This document shows, in pieces, positions 1 through 8,510 of a stretch of DNA of 32,280 nt. Positions within the stretch are counted from its first letter, which is position 1; each line of letters opens with the position of its first letter. This DNA is from Bacteroidota bacterium. Lineage in GTDB: Bacteria > Bacteroidota > Ignavibacteria > Ignavibacteriales > Ignavibacteriaceae. The stretch spans positions 1 to 32,280 of the forward strand of contig JAJYDC010000030.1 in the NCBI GenBank assembly GCA_021777835.1, given 5' to 3'. The notes under the pieces were generated by a model. It did no database searches, was not told where the DNA came from, and worked only from the letters and a program-made list of their open reading frames with translations. A program made the position numbers and the translations under genes.

Positions 1-45
1 GTTCCTTTCGGATTTTGGTTAATAAATTAGTGATTTTTTTCTCAT

Positions 46-84
46 AGATAAATGCTGTTTCGCTACGCTCAACATCATTTATCT
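46..84. repeat. Long imperfect hairpin
   Basis: The arms AGATAAATG and CATTTATCT pair, and pairing extends inward with one mismatch (CTGTT against AACAT) around a core CGCTACGCTC. No T-run follows on either strand, so it is not a classic intrinsic terminator, although it lies downstream of the minus-strand methyltransferase that ends at 186. A REP-like palindrome is the alternative. No second copy was noticed in the window. Confidence 0.5.
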
Positions 85-185
85 AATTCTCTCTATTAAC
101 CATTTACACAAAATTATTTACACTCCCGCATTGAGGGGCATCTGCATTATAATTCCAATTTTCTTTTATACCGCATACTATTGGC

Positions 186-854
186 TTACAGAGATTTTAA
201 CGAGGAGTCTTCTTTCTTCAGCATTATGTACGCTCTTTTACTTTCGTGTTCAACTCCTTTATACGGATATCGAATAATTGCTTCCATAATCTTAAAACCG
301 GCTTCTTCCGCAATCCCTAATACTTTATCTGTATCTAAAAGATGCCAGGTAGCATTTGCTCCTTTAATATCTAGGAAATCCTGTACTTCGACAAATTCTT
401 CCCCTATGTGAAAACTAAAAAGACAATAACTATTGTCCTTCAAAAGTCTGTACCATTCTTGCATCACTCTTTTTATATCTTCGTAATCAAAATGCACTAT
501 AGCATAAAATGCAATAATTCCATTAGCTGTTGCCGTTCCCATTTTTGAATTTAGCATATCGTCTATTTCAAATTGTATTTCGGGCAAAGTTTGTCTCGCC
601 AGATTAATTGAATTCTCTGAAAAGTCAAGTCCTAATACCTTATGTTTATTCTTCTTATGAATATAATTTGTCGTTTGCCCCGACCCGCATCCAAAATCAA
701 AAATCAGGCTTTGGCTATCCAATAGATCCGAAAACCTGTCGATTATGTTTCTATCAAATGGCTTTTGATCCAATTCATTTATATATGTCCTTGAATATTC
801 ATTTGCTGCTAAATTGTAACAGTTCCTTACCTCGTCTAAGTATTTTTTACTCAT
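186..854 (-). CDS. Class I SAM-dependent methyltransferase
   Basis: A 222-residue protein that probably transfers a methyl group from S-adenosylmethionine; the acceptor is unknown. The glycine-rich motif I (FDFGCGSGQT, about residues 52-61) is followed by the acidic end of strand 2 (LGLDFS, about 74-79), which binds the SAM ribose, and by a motif II-like EIDDM segment near residue 97. This is the Methyltransf_11/25 fold, and the length suits a single-domain enzyme. There is no signal peptide, so it should be cytoplasmic. It starts at an ATG 108 bp beyond the stop of the DHFR-like gene and could be co-transcribed with it. No attC-like site was found in that gap. The family is confident; the substrate cannot be read from sequence. 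Confidence 0.8.
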   Translation of the reverse strand: MSKKYLDEVRNCYNLAANEYSRTYINELDQKPFDRNIIDRFSDLLDSQSLIFDFGCGSGQTTNYIHKKNKHKVLGLDFSENSINLARQTLPEIQFEIDDMLNSKMGTATANGIIAFYAIVHFDYEDIKRVMQEWYRLLKDNSYCLFSFHIGEEFVEVQDFLDIKGANATWHLLDTDKVLGIAEEAGFKIMEAIIRYPYKGVEHESKRAYIMLKKEDSSLKSL

Positions 855-962
855 TCGTGAAATCCTTATTTCTTAGTTTATTATTTACTAGATAATTATT
901 TTAATTGTTAAGTACACAGAGAACTTTAAACTATTTTACAATGATAATAATATTTACCTGCT

Positions 963-1550
963 TTATTTACTATTTGAATTCACATACCTTAAGAGCACTA
1001 CTCCTGACCTAAACGTACGGGTTTCTATTAATTTCAAATTTATCTTACTCTGCAGCTGTTGAAACATTGGCTTTCCATTTCCTAGCACTACCGGATTCAC
1101 ATATAGCCAATATTCATCTATCAAACCGAGCTTCGTGAAACTTGCTGCTATCCCGGCTCCCGACACACTCATGATCTTGCCCGATTGCTCTTTCAGTTTA
1201 TTTACTTCTTCGGCAATATTCTCACTTACCAGTCTTGAATTCCAGTCTACTTTTTTGAGAGTCTTGGAAAACACTACCTTGGGCATGCTTTTCCAAATAT
1301 TTGCGTACTCTCTTTCGAGCTCTGTCGCATTTACATCCTCATCAACAATTGGCCAATAAGCAGCCATGGTTTCATATAGCTTTCGACCGTACAAATGAAT
1401 ATCAATCAATGCCTCTTGTTCGTTGAAGTGCTTGTTCAGTTCTTCATCAGGATAGGACCAGCTAAGGTCACCATTTGCATCCTCTATGAATCCGTCTAAT
1501 GAAATTGACATTGCGTAAATTATCTTAGATATTTTCGGAGTTTCTTTCAT
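963..1550 (-). CDS. Dihydrofolate reductase-like (RibD C-terminal family) protein
   Basis: A 195-residue protein of the RibD C-terminal/DHFR-like fold. The start IIYAMSISLDGFIEDANGD is the characteristic first strand and loop, followed by LYGRKLYETM (about residues 52-61) and a late GAGIAAS nucleotide-binding loop with the LIDEYWLYVNPVVLGNG strand. Members are NADPH-binding reductases of mostly unknown substrate, and many are annotated as general stress or YyaP-like proteins. It is a distant paralogue of the two identical DHFR-like proteins further right, sharing the fold but not close sequence. A true FolA is unlikely because the family substrate-binding pattern differs. Confidence 0.8.
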   Translation of the reverse strand: MKETPKISKIIYAMSISLDGFIEDANGDLSWSYPDEELNKHFNEQEALIDIHLYGRKLYETMAAYWPIVDEDVNATELEREYANIWKSMPKVVFSKTLKKVDWNSRLVSENIAEEVNKLKEQSGKIMSVSGAGIAASFTKLGLIDEYWLYVNPVVLGNGKPMFQQLQSKINLKLIETRTFRSGVVLLRYVNSNSK

Positions 1551-1764
1551 AATCTCATTTTGCCCTGATAATATATTCTATCCTATTATTATACTTTTCA
1601 AATCACTTCTAACTGCAATCTTTACTTCTCTCGAATCCATTTTCCCTAATTTCAAATAATGCCATAAAATCATCTCTGATCAATAAGCTTATTCTGAGAA
1701 TCATTTCCTCAATTCAATTATACTTCATCAAGGATCACCGTCGCTTTTAGGAGCATGTACGATG

Positions 1765-2838
1765 CTATTTCATATCCTTTTTATTTTTCATATATGTATG
1801 CATAAATTTTCCGAACTTTTTATCTTTCTGTCTCTTTTCATAATACGACATTTCGTTATACAATGATTCCTTATACATTTTTATATAATTCTGATAACGT
1901 TCTTTTGAAATTGTTCCACCTTCTAACGCCTTTAATACTGCACAGCCTTCTTCTATAGTATGTGTACAATCAGCAAAACGGCATTGTCCTGATAGTTCTG
2001 CAATTTCATTGAACGTATCGTCAAGACCCGAATCAATTGAAATTATTCCCAGCTCACGCATGCCGGGATTATCTATTATAATTGACCCATTTTCTAAAAC
2101 GATTAGTTCACGTCGTGTAGTAGTATGCTTCCCTCTTCCGTCTTTCTCTCTTATTTCTTGAGTTTTATATAAGTCTTGGTGAATGAGATTATTTAATAAT
2201 GTAGTTTTACCTACACCGGATGAACCAAGTAAACAAAATGTTTCGGACGGTGTAAAGTATCTCTTTATATTTTCTATGTCCTGCAAATTGTTATTACTGA
2301 ATGCTGCTATTTTAATATCCGGTATTATTTTATATATATTATTAATCTTGGTCTCAATTTCATCTGGTCTTATAAGATCGCTTTTACTTAGTAAAATAAT
2401 CGGCGTAATATTACTCTCGTTTATCATTACTAGATAACGTTCAAGCCTTCTTAAATTAAAATTTGAATCAAATGATTGCATAACTATCGCCTTATCAATA
2501 TTCGCAGCAATTAGTTGATATTCGATTTTTTTACCGGGAGTTTTTCTTCTTAATAATGATTTTCTTGGAAAAATATCGTGGATAATTGCTAAAGAATCAT
2601 CATCAAATAACTGAGTGTATACCCAATCGCCTACGGCAGGAAAATCTTCTGAGGAATCCGAGCTAAATAAAAATTTACCCGTAAGTTCAGCGTAAATATC
2701 CTTCAGCCCGGTTGATATGACAAAACTGTTTTTGTTTACACTAATTACTCGTGCAACTTTAAAATTCTCCAATTTTGTTGGATCAATTTTATCTCTGAAC
2801 CATTCATCAAACCCGAGTCTTTCAATATTATCGTTCAT
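1765..2838 (-). CDS. rsgA: Ribosome small-subunit-dependent GTPase A
   Basis: A circularly permuted GTPase that acts in late 30S subunit maturation. The order is an N-terminal OB-fold, then G4 (LSKSD), G1/P-loop (GSSGVGKTTLLNN), the TTTR switch segment, G3 (DNPGMRE) and a C-terminal zinc-binding stretch CRFADCTHTIEEGC. A longer reading frame begins at 2874, but an AGGAGG Shine-Dalgarno inside it lies 10 bases before the ATG at 2838, where MNDNIERLGF begins as family members do. I therefore use 2838, giving 357 residues. The neighbours are accessory genes, not ribosome genes, so this could be a second RsgA copy. A short AGCAT/ATGCT hairpin overlaps the stop (1752-1766). Confidence 0.85.
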   Translation of the reverse strand: MNDNIERLGFDEWFRDKIDPTKLENFKVARVISVNKNSFVISTGLKDIYAELTGKFLFSSDSSEDFPAVGDWVYTQLFDDDSLAIIHDIFPRKSLLRRKTPGKKIEYQLIAANIDKAIVMQSFDSNFNLRRLERYLVMINESNITPIILLSKSDLIRPDEIETKINNIYKIIPDIKIAAFSNNNLQDIENIKRYFTPSETFCLLGSSGVGKTTLLNNLIHQDLYKTQEIREKDGRGKHTTTRRELIVLENGSIIIDNPGMRELGIISIDSGLDDTFNEIAELSGQCRFADCTHTIEEGCAVLKALEGGTISKERYQNYIKMYKESLYNEMSYYEKRQKDKKFGKFMHTYMKNKKDMK

Positions 2839-3183
2839 ATCTATAACTCCTCCTGATTTATCTTCAATCGACAATTATCCCGCCTTTTGGGCTTTCACCT
2901 TTAACTGCTTGTTTGCAGTCTGCTTCTTTTTATATTTTATAAGGTAAATCTTTAGTAGAGGTTAATTTCCCATAATTTTTGTTGGCTTATCAATAACCTG
3001 AAATCAATAAAGATTTATTTATCTCTCGCTTAGTAATATAACAATTTCTATCATACACAAAAATTAATTAATAATTAAATGAAAGCACTTGATGTGTTAT
3101 TTGTTATCCCCAAAAAAGTTCTAATTAACAAAAAGGCAGTTAATATCTTAAATGTTGATTAGTCTACCTTCTCCAAGAATTTA

Positions 3184-3762
3184 CTAATCATCTAAACCCT
3201 TTCCATCGAGAATTTGCTGGACATATTTTTCAACTCTTGACTGCCTGGTTTTAGATTGCTTAGGTTGAGAAAAATAAAATATGTACGCTCTTTGCCGTCC
3301 CGGCGTCAAAGCTTCAAAAGCATTTTTCAAAACTTTACTTTTATCCAATTTGCTTTGGAACTCTTCAGGAATTTTGAATTCCGATGTCTTTTTCAATTTC
3401 ACTTTCAAGCCTTCTTTTTCCACTTCAATGGCTTCATGAATATATGCTTTCAAGATGTTTTCCATCTTTACTATTTCACGAACATTGGTGAATCGTATCT
3501 GCCGCGCAGCCTGCACATTCTCAGTTTGTTGAATTAGAATACCTTTAGACTCATTTAACAAGGCGCCTTTCATAAACAGAAGCGCACAGTATTCCTTAAA
3601 TCCATGCATTAAAACTATGTTTTTATTCTGTAAAGTGTAGCAAGGCTGGCCCCACTTCAATTCTTCCGTCAGTCCGCAGTCAAGAATAATCATTCTTAAT
3701 TTCTTAAATTCTTCTTGCCACTTTTTTGCTTCATTAAAAAAGAAATCAACTTTAGGATTCAT
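3184..3762 (-). CDS. YdeI/OmpD-associated family protein (DUF1801 plus OmdA)
   Basis: About 192 residues. The first half is DUF1801-like: it begins NPKVDFFFNEAKKW and carries the LKWGQPCYTL segment. The second half is the bacteriocin-protection OmdA/YdeI domain ending in LTPGRQRAYIFYFSQPKQSKTRQSRV, a hallmark of the family. The molecular function is unknown. I choose the ATG at 3762 over the upstream GTG because AGGTGAG lies just before it and MNPK is the usual family start. It begins 9 bases after the stop of the DoxX gene, making it the last gene of the arsR-AHSA1-doxX-ydeI set. This grouping recurs with ArsR/SRPBCC operons, but what it does is unclear. Confidence 0.8.
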   Translation of the reverse strand: MNPKVDFFFNEAKKWQEEFKKLRMIILDCGLTEELKWGQPCYTLQNKNIVLMHGFKEYCALLFMKGALLNESKGILIQQTENVQAARQIRFTNVREIVKMENILKAYIHEAIEVEKEGLKVKLKKTSEFKIPEEFQSKLDKSKVLKNAFEALTPGRQRAYIFYFSQPKQSKTRQSRVEKYVQQILDGKGLDD

Positions 3763-3771
3763 TCTACTCAC

Positions 3772-4185
3772 CTATACATTAACTGAAACAATATTTCTAT
3801 CCTCCGGTCTGAAATACCACGATATTACACTAAGGATCAACAATAACAATGCGGGAAATATTGTAGTCACCGAATCACCAGACGCGATGTGTGAAAATAT
3901 CGCTCCTGTCATTACAAAGAAAAAGCCTGCATATGCCCATTCCTTAAGTAAAGGATATTTAGGAATAAGCACCGCTAAAACTCCTAATATTTTCCAGATA
4001 CCCAGTAATGTTAGCAAATATAAAGGATAACCTAAATGGCTAATCATATCAGCTCCGCCTTGACCGTCTTTCGCTTTCAATAACTGCACGGCTCCGGTTG
4101 ATATCATTCCTAGTGCAAGCCAGCCGGTTGAAATCCAATATGTAATTTTACTTGCTTTGCCGACACTAGTATTTCTTTTTAACAT
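3772..4185 (-). CDS. DoxX-like small membrane protein
   Basis: A 137-residue protein with about four predicted transmembrane helices: WISTGWLALGMISTGAVQLL, the LGYPLYLLTLLGIWKILGVLAVL stretch, WAYAGFFFVMTGAIFSHIA and IFPALLLLILSVISWYF. This is the DoxX-like (DUF6632/DoxX) arrangement, including the conserved HLGYPLY and LGIWKILG segments. DoxX-like proteins sit in the inner membrane and are linked to redox or detoxification systems, but this branch is uncharacterised. It lies 30 bp after the AHSA1 gene and 9 bp before ydeI, so it is very likely in the ArsR-controlled operon. Confidence 0.8.
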   Translation of the reverse strand: MLKRNTSVGKASKITYWISTGWLALGMISTGAVQLLKAKDGQGGADMISHLGYPLYLLTLLGIWKILGVLAVLIPKYPLLKEWAYAGFFFVMTGAIFSHIASGDSVTTIFPALLLLILSVISWYFRPEDRNIVSVNV

Positions 4186-4215
4186 AATAGTCCCTCCGTT
4201 ATCTCATGTGTTAAT

Positions 4216-4698
4216 TTAATCTGCATGACCGTTAGGCAGGTAGCTTACTATTTCCTGTAATCGGTCATGAGCCATATTTATACCCTTAGCAAATGGCATC
4301 TTCAGCACCTGATCTCTTTGCTGTACCGATTCATATATTACATGCATATTGAGTTTACTTGTATTGTCTGTAAGCTTTTCAAATTCATAGACCTCAAGCT
4401 GAACTCCAAATGGCGTATTCTCCATTTCAAATGTCCGTGTGATTTTCCGGTTAGGAATAAATTCATGGATTACCCCATTAGACTGAAATAACACGTTTCC
4501 TTGAGCATCGGTTGTCCGAAACTGGTAACTGCCGTGCTTTTTACTTTCAAGTTTAAGTACTTTCGTTCCCATCCATTGCTCAACTATTTCAGGCTCTGCA
4601 TGCGCTTTAAAAAGTAATTCCACTGGCAGCTCAAATTCCCTTGTTATCTCTAATTCCTGTTTCCCGTCTTCCGCATTGATTTTTGTCTTTTGTTCCAT
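4216..4698 (-). CDS. SRPBCC / AHSA1 domain protein
   Basis: A 160-residue START-like (SRPBCC, Activator of Hsp90 ATPase 1-like) protein. It shows the N-terminal strand ELEITREFELPVELLFKAH, the signature WMG segment (EPEIVEQWMGTKV), GSYQFRTTDAQGN and the long C-terminal helix. These proteins bind hydrophobic ligands in a deep pocket. In bacteria they very often sit directly behind an ArsR repressor, as here, where the ArsR gene ends 25 bp upstream. The ligand is unknown. It is cytoplasmic, with no signal sequence. Confidence 0.85.
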   Translation of the reverse strand: MEQKTKINAEDGKQELEITREFELPVELLFKAHAEPEIVEQWMGTKVLKLESKKHGSYQFRTTDAQGNVLFQSNGVIHEFIPNRKITRTFEMENTPFGVQLEVYEFEKLTDNTSKLNMHVIYESVQQRDQVLKMPFAKGINMAHDRLQEIVSYLPNGHAD

Positions 4699-4723
4699 AC
4701 CTTGCCTTTCTTTTTTATATTGC

Positions 4724-5056
4724 CTACCGCGAAGTAGGATTGTATTTCTTCATTGTAGATTGCAGTTTATTAAATCTGTCATCCCACATTTTACGGAACG
4801 GTTCAATAAAGTCTGATATTTCTCTCATCTTTTTTGGATTCAAATGATAATAAATTTCCCTGCCGCTTTGCTTTTGCCCAAGCAGTTCGCACTGCATTAG
4901 TACCTGCAAGTGCTTTGAAATTGTCGGTCTTGCCGTATCAAAATTTGAAGCTATTGCGCCTGCTGTCATCGACTGCGCAGCAACCAGCAGTAGTATAGCC
5001 CTTCTTGTCGGGTCTGCTATGGCTTGAAATACGTCTCGTCTTAAATTCATTTCCAA
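4724..5056 (-). CDS. ArsR-family transcriptional repressor
   Basis: A 110-residue winged-helix protein. It starts with the family-typical [19 protein letters not shown], and the recognition helix region is [18 protein letters not shown], followed by the wing [13 protein letters not shown]. There is no CxC metal site, so it is probably not a metal sensor but one of the ArsR proteins paired with SRPBCC proteins. A perfect inverted repeat 17 bp before its start, overlapping a promoter-like box, is the probable operator. It is the first gene of a four-gene operon with AHSA1, DoxX and YdeI. Confidence 0.88.
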   Translation of the reverse strand: MEMNLRRDVFQAIADPTRRAILLLVAAQSMTAGAIASNFDTARPTISKHLQVLMQCELLGQKQSGREIYYHLNPKKMREISDFIEPFRKMWDDRFNKLQSTMKKYNPTSR

Positions 5057-5072
5057 CCTGCAAAATTGAATG

Positions 5073-5090
5073 TGTAGCTACTTGGCTACA
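5073..5090. promoter_or_regulatory. Probable ArsR operator (TGTAGC-N6-GCTACA)
   Basis: A perfect 6-bp inverted repeat, TGTAGC and GCTACA with a 6-bp spacer, lies 17 bp upstream of the ArsR start and abuts the promoter-like box. Size, symmetry and position are what autoregulated ArsR repressors use. Binding by this protein is inference. Confidence 0.65.
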
Positions 5091-5119
5091 AAAATATATC
5101 TAGTTATTTAAATACGCAA
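5089..5119 (-). promoter_or_regulatory. Bacteroidota-type promoter of the arsR operon
   Basis: On the minus strand CTTG is followed after about 20 bases by TATTTTTG, matching the Bacteroidota -33/-7 pattern TTTG...TANNTTTG. The -7 box runs directly into the ArsR operator, so repressor binding would block initiation. That this consensus applies to the host is an assumption. Confidence 0.45.
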
Positions 5120-5340
5120 GTACCTTCTAATGTTTTTCCAACGAACTTTATTTAGTGTTATAAAATAAGAGCTTGGATGATTATCGGTTTCAGATTTGTT
5201 ATAAGTGCTTTATTCTGACAGCTTCAAATGAGCTGCTTTGCCTTTGAGGCTGAGTTTTTGTCTGGTGTTGTATTAAAGATGAATAATTAAAATTTGCAGC
5301 AGTAGTTTTGTGTACCTCACATTCGGAAGCATCTTCCTTT

Positions 5341-6213
5341 TTATGTCGATGCTAATAAAAATTCTTCTCCACTTGCTGGACTAAGGTTATCTGCTCTGTC
5401 AGCAAAATAACGTTTAGCAAGGTCTTTTGATGATATAGTTTCAACATTCTTTAATCCCGCCTCATTAGCTAAAGTTAATATTTCATCAGGCGTAAAGAAA
5501 CTTACCATTGGAGTCCCTGCTTCACTGGCACCCTTCTCTGCTTTTAGCTGCAAAGGTTTGTCCTCTTCATCTAAAAGCTCCACTGGCAAATAAAATGCTA
5601 TCGCAAGTTTTGAACCTGAGACGAGTGCCCCAATTTGTCGAAGTAAAACAGAGATTGCCTCCTTTTTAAGATAAAGTGTAACTCCCGTGCATACAGCAAC
5701 AGCAGGTTTGCTTGTATCAAGACCGGCTTTGATTAACTGTTCCCACCAGGAAGAAATTTCAAAATCAACAGGTACAAATCGTAACCATTTTGGAATTCCA
5801 AAACCGAGATCAATTAATCGTTTTTGCTTCCATGTTTGTGTATCGGGTTGGTCTATTTCAAATATTTGAAGTTTAGAAGCAATCTCCGGTTTGCGTTGAG
5901 CAAATGTATCAAGACCTGCACCAAGAATAATATATTGACAGAGTCCAAGTTTGCTCTGTTCAATTATCAGATCCTCAACAAAGCGGGCACGAGCCACTAT
6001 TGATGCACGAAGTCGTTTTGTAAAATCAGGATGCATATCAGGGCGCTGCAGCCACTTTTCATCCGGAGATATAAGTCTTAGCCCTATTTCATCTTCGAAT
6101 ATATGAGGACATGCATCAATTTTAACATGCAATGCTCTCCATAAAGCTGTTCTTACTGCTGTATTATCCGGCTCTATCTTTTTATTATTTTGCTCCATAT
6201 TCCGCATGCTCAT
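5341..6213 (-). CDS. LCMT/PPM-type SAM-dependent methyltransferase
   Basis: A 290-residue protein of the leucine carboxyl methyltransferase-like family (TIGR00027, often annotated as putative S-adenosylmethionine-dependent methyltransferase). Family marks are N-terminal NTAVRTALWRALH, the RLRASIVARARFVEDLI helix, the SAM loop YIILGAGLDTFAQRK (about residues 94-108), the acidic FEIDQP segment and VAVCTGVTLYLKKEAI. Members are linked to polyketide or small-molecule O-methylation in actinomycetes and otherwise have unknown substrates. Three in-frame ATGs lie within the first six codons, so the start is uncertain by a few residues. The 284-bp gap downstream to arsR holds no gene. Confidence 0.82.
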   Translation of the reverse strand: MSMRNMEQNNKKIEPDNTAVRTALWRALHVKIDACPHIFEDEIGLRLISPDEKWLQRPDMHPDFTKRLRASIVARARFVEDLIIEQSKLGLCQYIILGAGLDTFAQRKPEIASKLQIFEIDQPDTQTWKQKRLIDLGFGIPKWLRFVPVDFEISSWWEQLIKAGLDTSKPAVAVCTGVTLYLKKEAISVLLRQIGALVSGSKLAIAFYLPVELLDEEDKPLQLKAEKGASEAGTPMVSFFTPDEILTLANEAGLKNVETISSKDLAKRYFADRADNLSPASGEEFLLAST

Positions 6214-6312
6214 ATAAATTCACTATAACTACGTATTTTATTAAATTCAACTACCATAATATATTTATTAATTAAAGAACCAACAGGTTAATGCGGATGA
6301 CTTGAAAATTAG

Positions 6313-7260
6313 TTAGGTTTTGTTTTTATGCTCAACAGTAATTACAACATTTCCTTTTTTATGTCCTTTCTCAACATACCTATGAGCTTCTACTATTTGT
6401 GCCATTGGATAACGTTTGTCTATTACTGTCCTTAACTTTTCTGCTTCACACAGTTCTTTAAGAAAGATCAGATCTTCAGCTTTTAACTTAATGTTCCCTG
6501 ACAAAGCAAAAACGTTTAGATAGATCCCGGACTTTGTCAGCGATTTTTTACGTTTTGAATATGTAATCTTGCCTACGGCATCATATATAACATCGTATGT
6601 ATCTCTGCTTTGTGCAAAATCTTCTTGGGTGTAATCTATAACCTTATCGGCTCCCAGAGATTTTACCATTTCCAAATTTGAAGTACTGCATACTCCTGTA
6701 ACTTCTGCACCAAAGTATTTTGCAATCTGTATTGCATAAGTGCCAACACTGCCTGACGCCCCATAAATTAATACCTTTTGCCCCTTCAGAATATTTGCTT
6801 TTCTAAGATTATTCAAGGCAGTTAATCCTCCATTAGATATTGGCGCGGCTTCCTCGTAGCTCATATTGCTTGGCTTTATTGCAAGAATCCCATCTTCAGG
6901 AACGCAGCAATACTGGGCATATGTGCCAAATCTAAATTCTGTTGATGCAAAAACAGGATCGCCAATCTTAAACAGCGTAACGTCTTTGCCGACTGCTTCA
7001 ATTTCTCCTGCCAGTTCCATTCCAAGTATTTTTTTCCTTGGTCCTTTGAAACCTACAATGATTCGCATCAAAGGCTTGAAAAAGAAATCCTTTACTGGAC
7101 CTAAACCGGGCTCTAAACGCCTAATCTTAGTATCACCTATGTGTACTGTTGTAGCAATTATTTTTATAAGCACTTCATTATGTTTAGGTAAAGGTTTTTC
7201 TACTTCCTTAAACTGAAGAACCTCAGGAGGTCCGTATTTTGTGCATATAACTGCTTTCAT
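6313..7260 (-). CDS. Zinc-independent MDR quinone oxidoreductase / NAD(P)-dependent dehydrogenase
   Basis: A medium-chain dehydrogenase/reductase of about 315 residues. The GroES-like N-terminal half starts [17 protein letters not shown] and has [15 protein letters not shown]. The Rossmann half has [19 protein letters not shown] followed by GVCSTSN and [11 protein letters not shown]. The zinc-ligand cysteines of alcohol dehydrogenases are absent, which points to the quinone oxidoreductase-like branch. The ATG at 7260 has AAGGA at good spacing and matches the family start; an upstream TTG at 7284 does not. An attC-like spacer lies immediately upstream, so this may be the leftmost recognisable cassette gene. 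Confidence 0.85.
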   Translation of the reverse strand: MKAVICTKYGPPEVLQFKEVEKPLPKHNEVLIKIIATTVHIGDTKIRRLEPGLGPVKDFFFKPLMRIIVGFKGPRKKILGMELAGEIEAVGKDVTLFKIGDPVFASTEFRFGTYAQYCCVPEDGILAIKPSNMSYEEAAPISNGGLTALNNLRKANILKGQKVLIYGASGSVGTYAIQIAKYFGAEVTGVCSTSNLEMVKSLGADKVIDYTQEDFAQSRDTYDVIYDAVGKITYSKRKKSLTKSGIYLNVFALSGNIKLKAEDLIFLKELCEAEKLRTVIDKRYPMAQIVEAHRYVEKGHKKGNVVITVEHKNKT

Positions 7261-7314
7261 TACTATCCTTAAATCATTTTCCAAATCCTAGCAGAATGAC
7301 AAAGAATTGGCAGC

Positions 7315-7431
7315 TTATAACTATTCGCCTAGGTGAATCGTACTTGTTAAACACCTTTTATTATTTGAAATTTTTTTCATAGCATAACTGCCTTAAATAA
7401 AATACTCTAAACGAAACAACTAACGTTAAGA
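7315..7431 (-). repeat. attC-like spacer 1
   Basis: On the minus strand an R''-like TCTTAAC is followed by the shared centre TTATGCTATGAAA and TGTTTAACAAGTACGATT, then R' GTTATAA 55 bp before the oxidoreductase start. The two boxes pair at 5 of 7 positions. The centre closely matches the spacers at 20.8 and 23.8 kb. It is the leftmost clear member of the spacer family. About 130 bp between it and the gene ending at 7564 remain unexplained. Confidence 0.55.
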
Positions 7432-7563
7432 TACTTAAAAAATCAAATGCGAAAACATTGTCTATTGTATTAGTTAAATCTTTTCCTCCGGCTAGGTAGG
7501 TTTTATGTGTTAAGATAATTCATTTTTGAGTTCATATTCCATTACAGTTTGCCGAACTATGCA

Positions 7564-8496
7564 TTACTTCAATAAAATTAATTTCTTCGCTTCCATAAAA
7601 CTTCCCGCCTCCATCCTGTAAAAATAAATCCCGCTTGGAAGTTTGCCTGCATTAAAATTAATCGAATATTTGCCCGCCGGCTTTTCTTCATTAACCAGAC
7701 TTGCCACTTCATTGCCAAGTATGTCAAAGACCTTTATTGTTACAATATTTTCTTTAGGTATTGAATATGTAATTACTGTCGTTGGATTAAATGGATTTGG
7801 ATAGTTCTGGGAAAGGCTATATTTACTCGGCATCTCGGATATTTTTTTAACCGATGTAATGATTTCTGTTGGTGATTCGAGATGTCTTTCAACAGAAATA
7901 GATTGTAGTATTGAATCTTTTGAATACAAATTAGCAAGACTATCAATCGAATAATTTCTAATTTGCCATACCTCTTCTATAATTCCAAAATTCGATAGTG
8001 TATCACTTGAAACGACAGAAGCATTTATACTGTCTCGAATGATCTGAATTTTGTTAGCTGGTGTCATTACTTTGTAGCTTACGTCTAAACGACCACCATA
8101 GTATTTTGGTTCCGTAATCTTTATCGAATCTTTAGACCCATTTCCATAACAGTACCCATATATTGTTTGTTCTCCATCTTGTATCGGTATTCCCAGCATA
8201 CTTGGTACAAGTACCCATGTCCATTTGCCTGATGTTCCGGGCTGAAACGTGTGAGGGAATTCAGAAGTATTACACAGTCTTTGAAAATGTAATGTATCGA
8301 AAGTTATATCGACCATACATGATCCACCCCATATGGTAATGGTAGAATCAGTATTGTTAGAAATAATTACGCTCACTTGTATAGAATCTCCATAAGAATA
8401 ATTACTTTTATCAGTTTGCATCGTCATAACCCCCTGTGCAAAACATTCAATGATGGCAAATGAACTAATTGCCAAAATATTTAGTAAAGATTTCAT
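7564..8496 (-). CDS. Secreted protein with T9SS type A sorting domain
   Basis: A 310-residue exported protein. An N-terminal signal peptide (LLNILAISSFAIIECFAQG) is followed by a beta-rich domain with SYGDSIQVSVIISNNTDSTI, which resembles BsuPI-like or Ig-like folds (weak call). A middle section of unknown function leads to the C-terminal sorting domain beginning SLSQNYPNPFNPTTVITYSI and ending with SGIYFYRMEAG and KKLILLK. The last 80 or so residues direct passage through the type IX secretion system, so the protein should be secreted or surface-attached. It follows the DUF2723 gene after 14 bp, suggesting co-transcription. No catalytic motif is seen. Confidence 0.8.
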   Translation of the reverse strand: MKSLLNILAISSFAIIECFAQGVMTMQTDKSNYSYGDSIQVSVIISNNTDSTITIWGGSCMVDITFDTLHFQRLCNTSEFPHTFQPGTSGKWTWVLVPSMLGIPIQDGEQTIYGYCYGNGSKDSIKITEPKYYGGRLDVSYKVMTPANKIQIIRDSINASVVSSDTLSNFGIIEEVWQIRNYSIDSLANLYSKDSILQSISVERHLESPTEIITSVKKISEMPSKYSLSQNYPNPFNPTTVITYSIPKENIVTIKVFDILGNEVASLVNEEKPAGKYSINFNAGKLPSGIYFYRMEAGSFMEAKKLILLK

Positions 8497-8510
8497 TTCG
8501 CCCTTCTAAT

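Noticed and set aside
1551-1764. Coding-like stretch (KMDSREVKIAVRSDLKSIII) reminiscent of a GNAT acetyltransferase start
   Set aside because: Too short, followed by a stop, and without the acetyl-CoA-binding motif; it could be chance.
5057-5340. Search for an attC site behind the LCMT-type methyltransferase (a CTTATAAC word is present)
   Set aside because: No matching R', L' or shared centre was found, so I do not extend the array into the 0-7 kb part.
7341-7430. Treating the GCTATGAAAG spacer centres as miniature transposons
   Set aside because: They lack flanking inverted repeats and target-site duplications and always occur inside a larger layout bounded by RYYYAAC-like and GTTRRRY-like boxes, so attC fits better.
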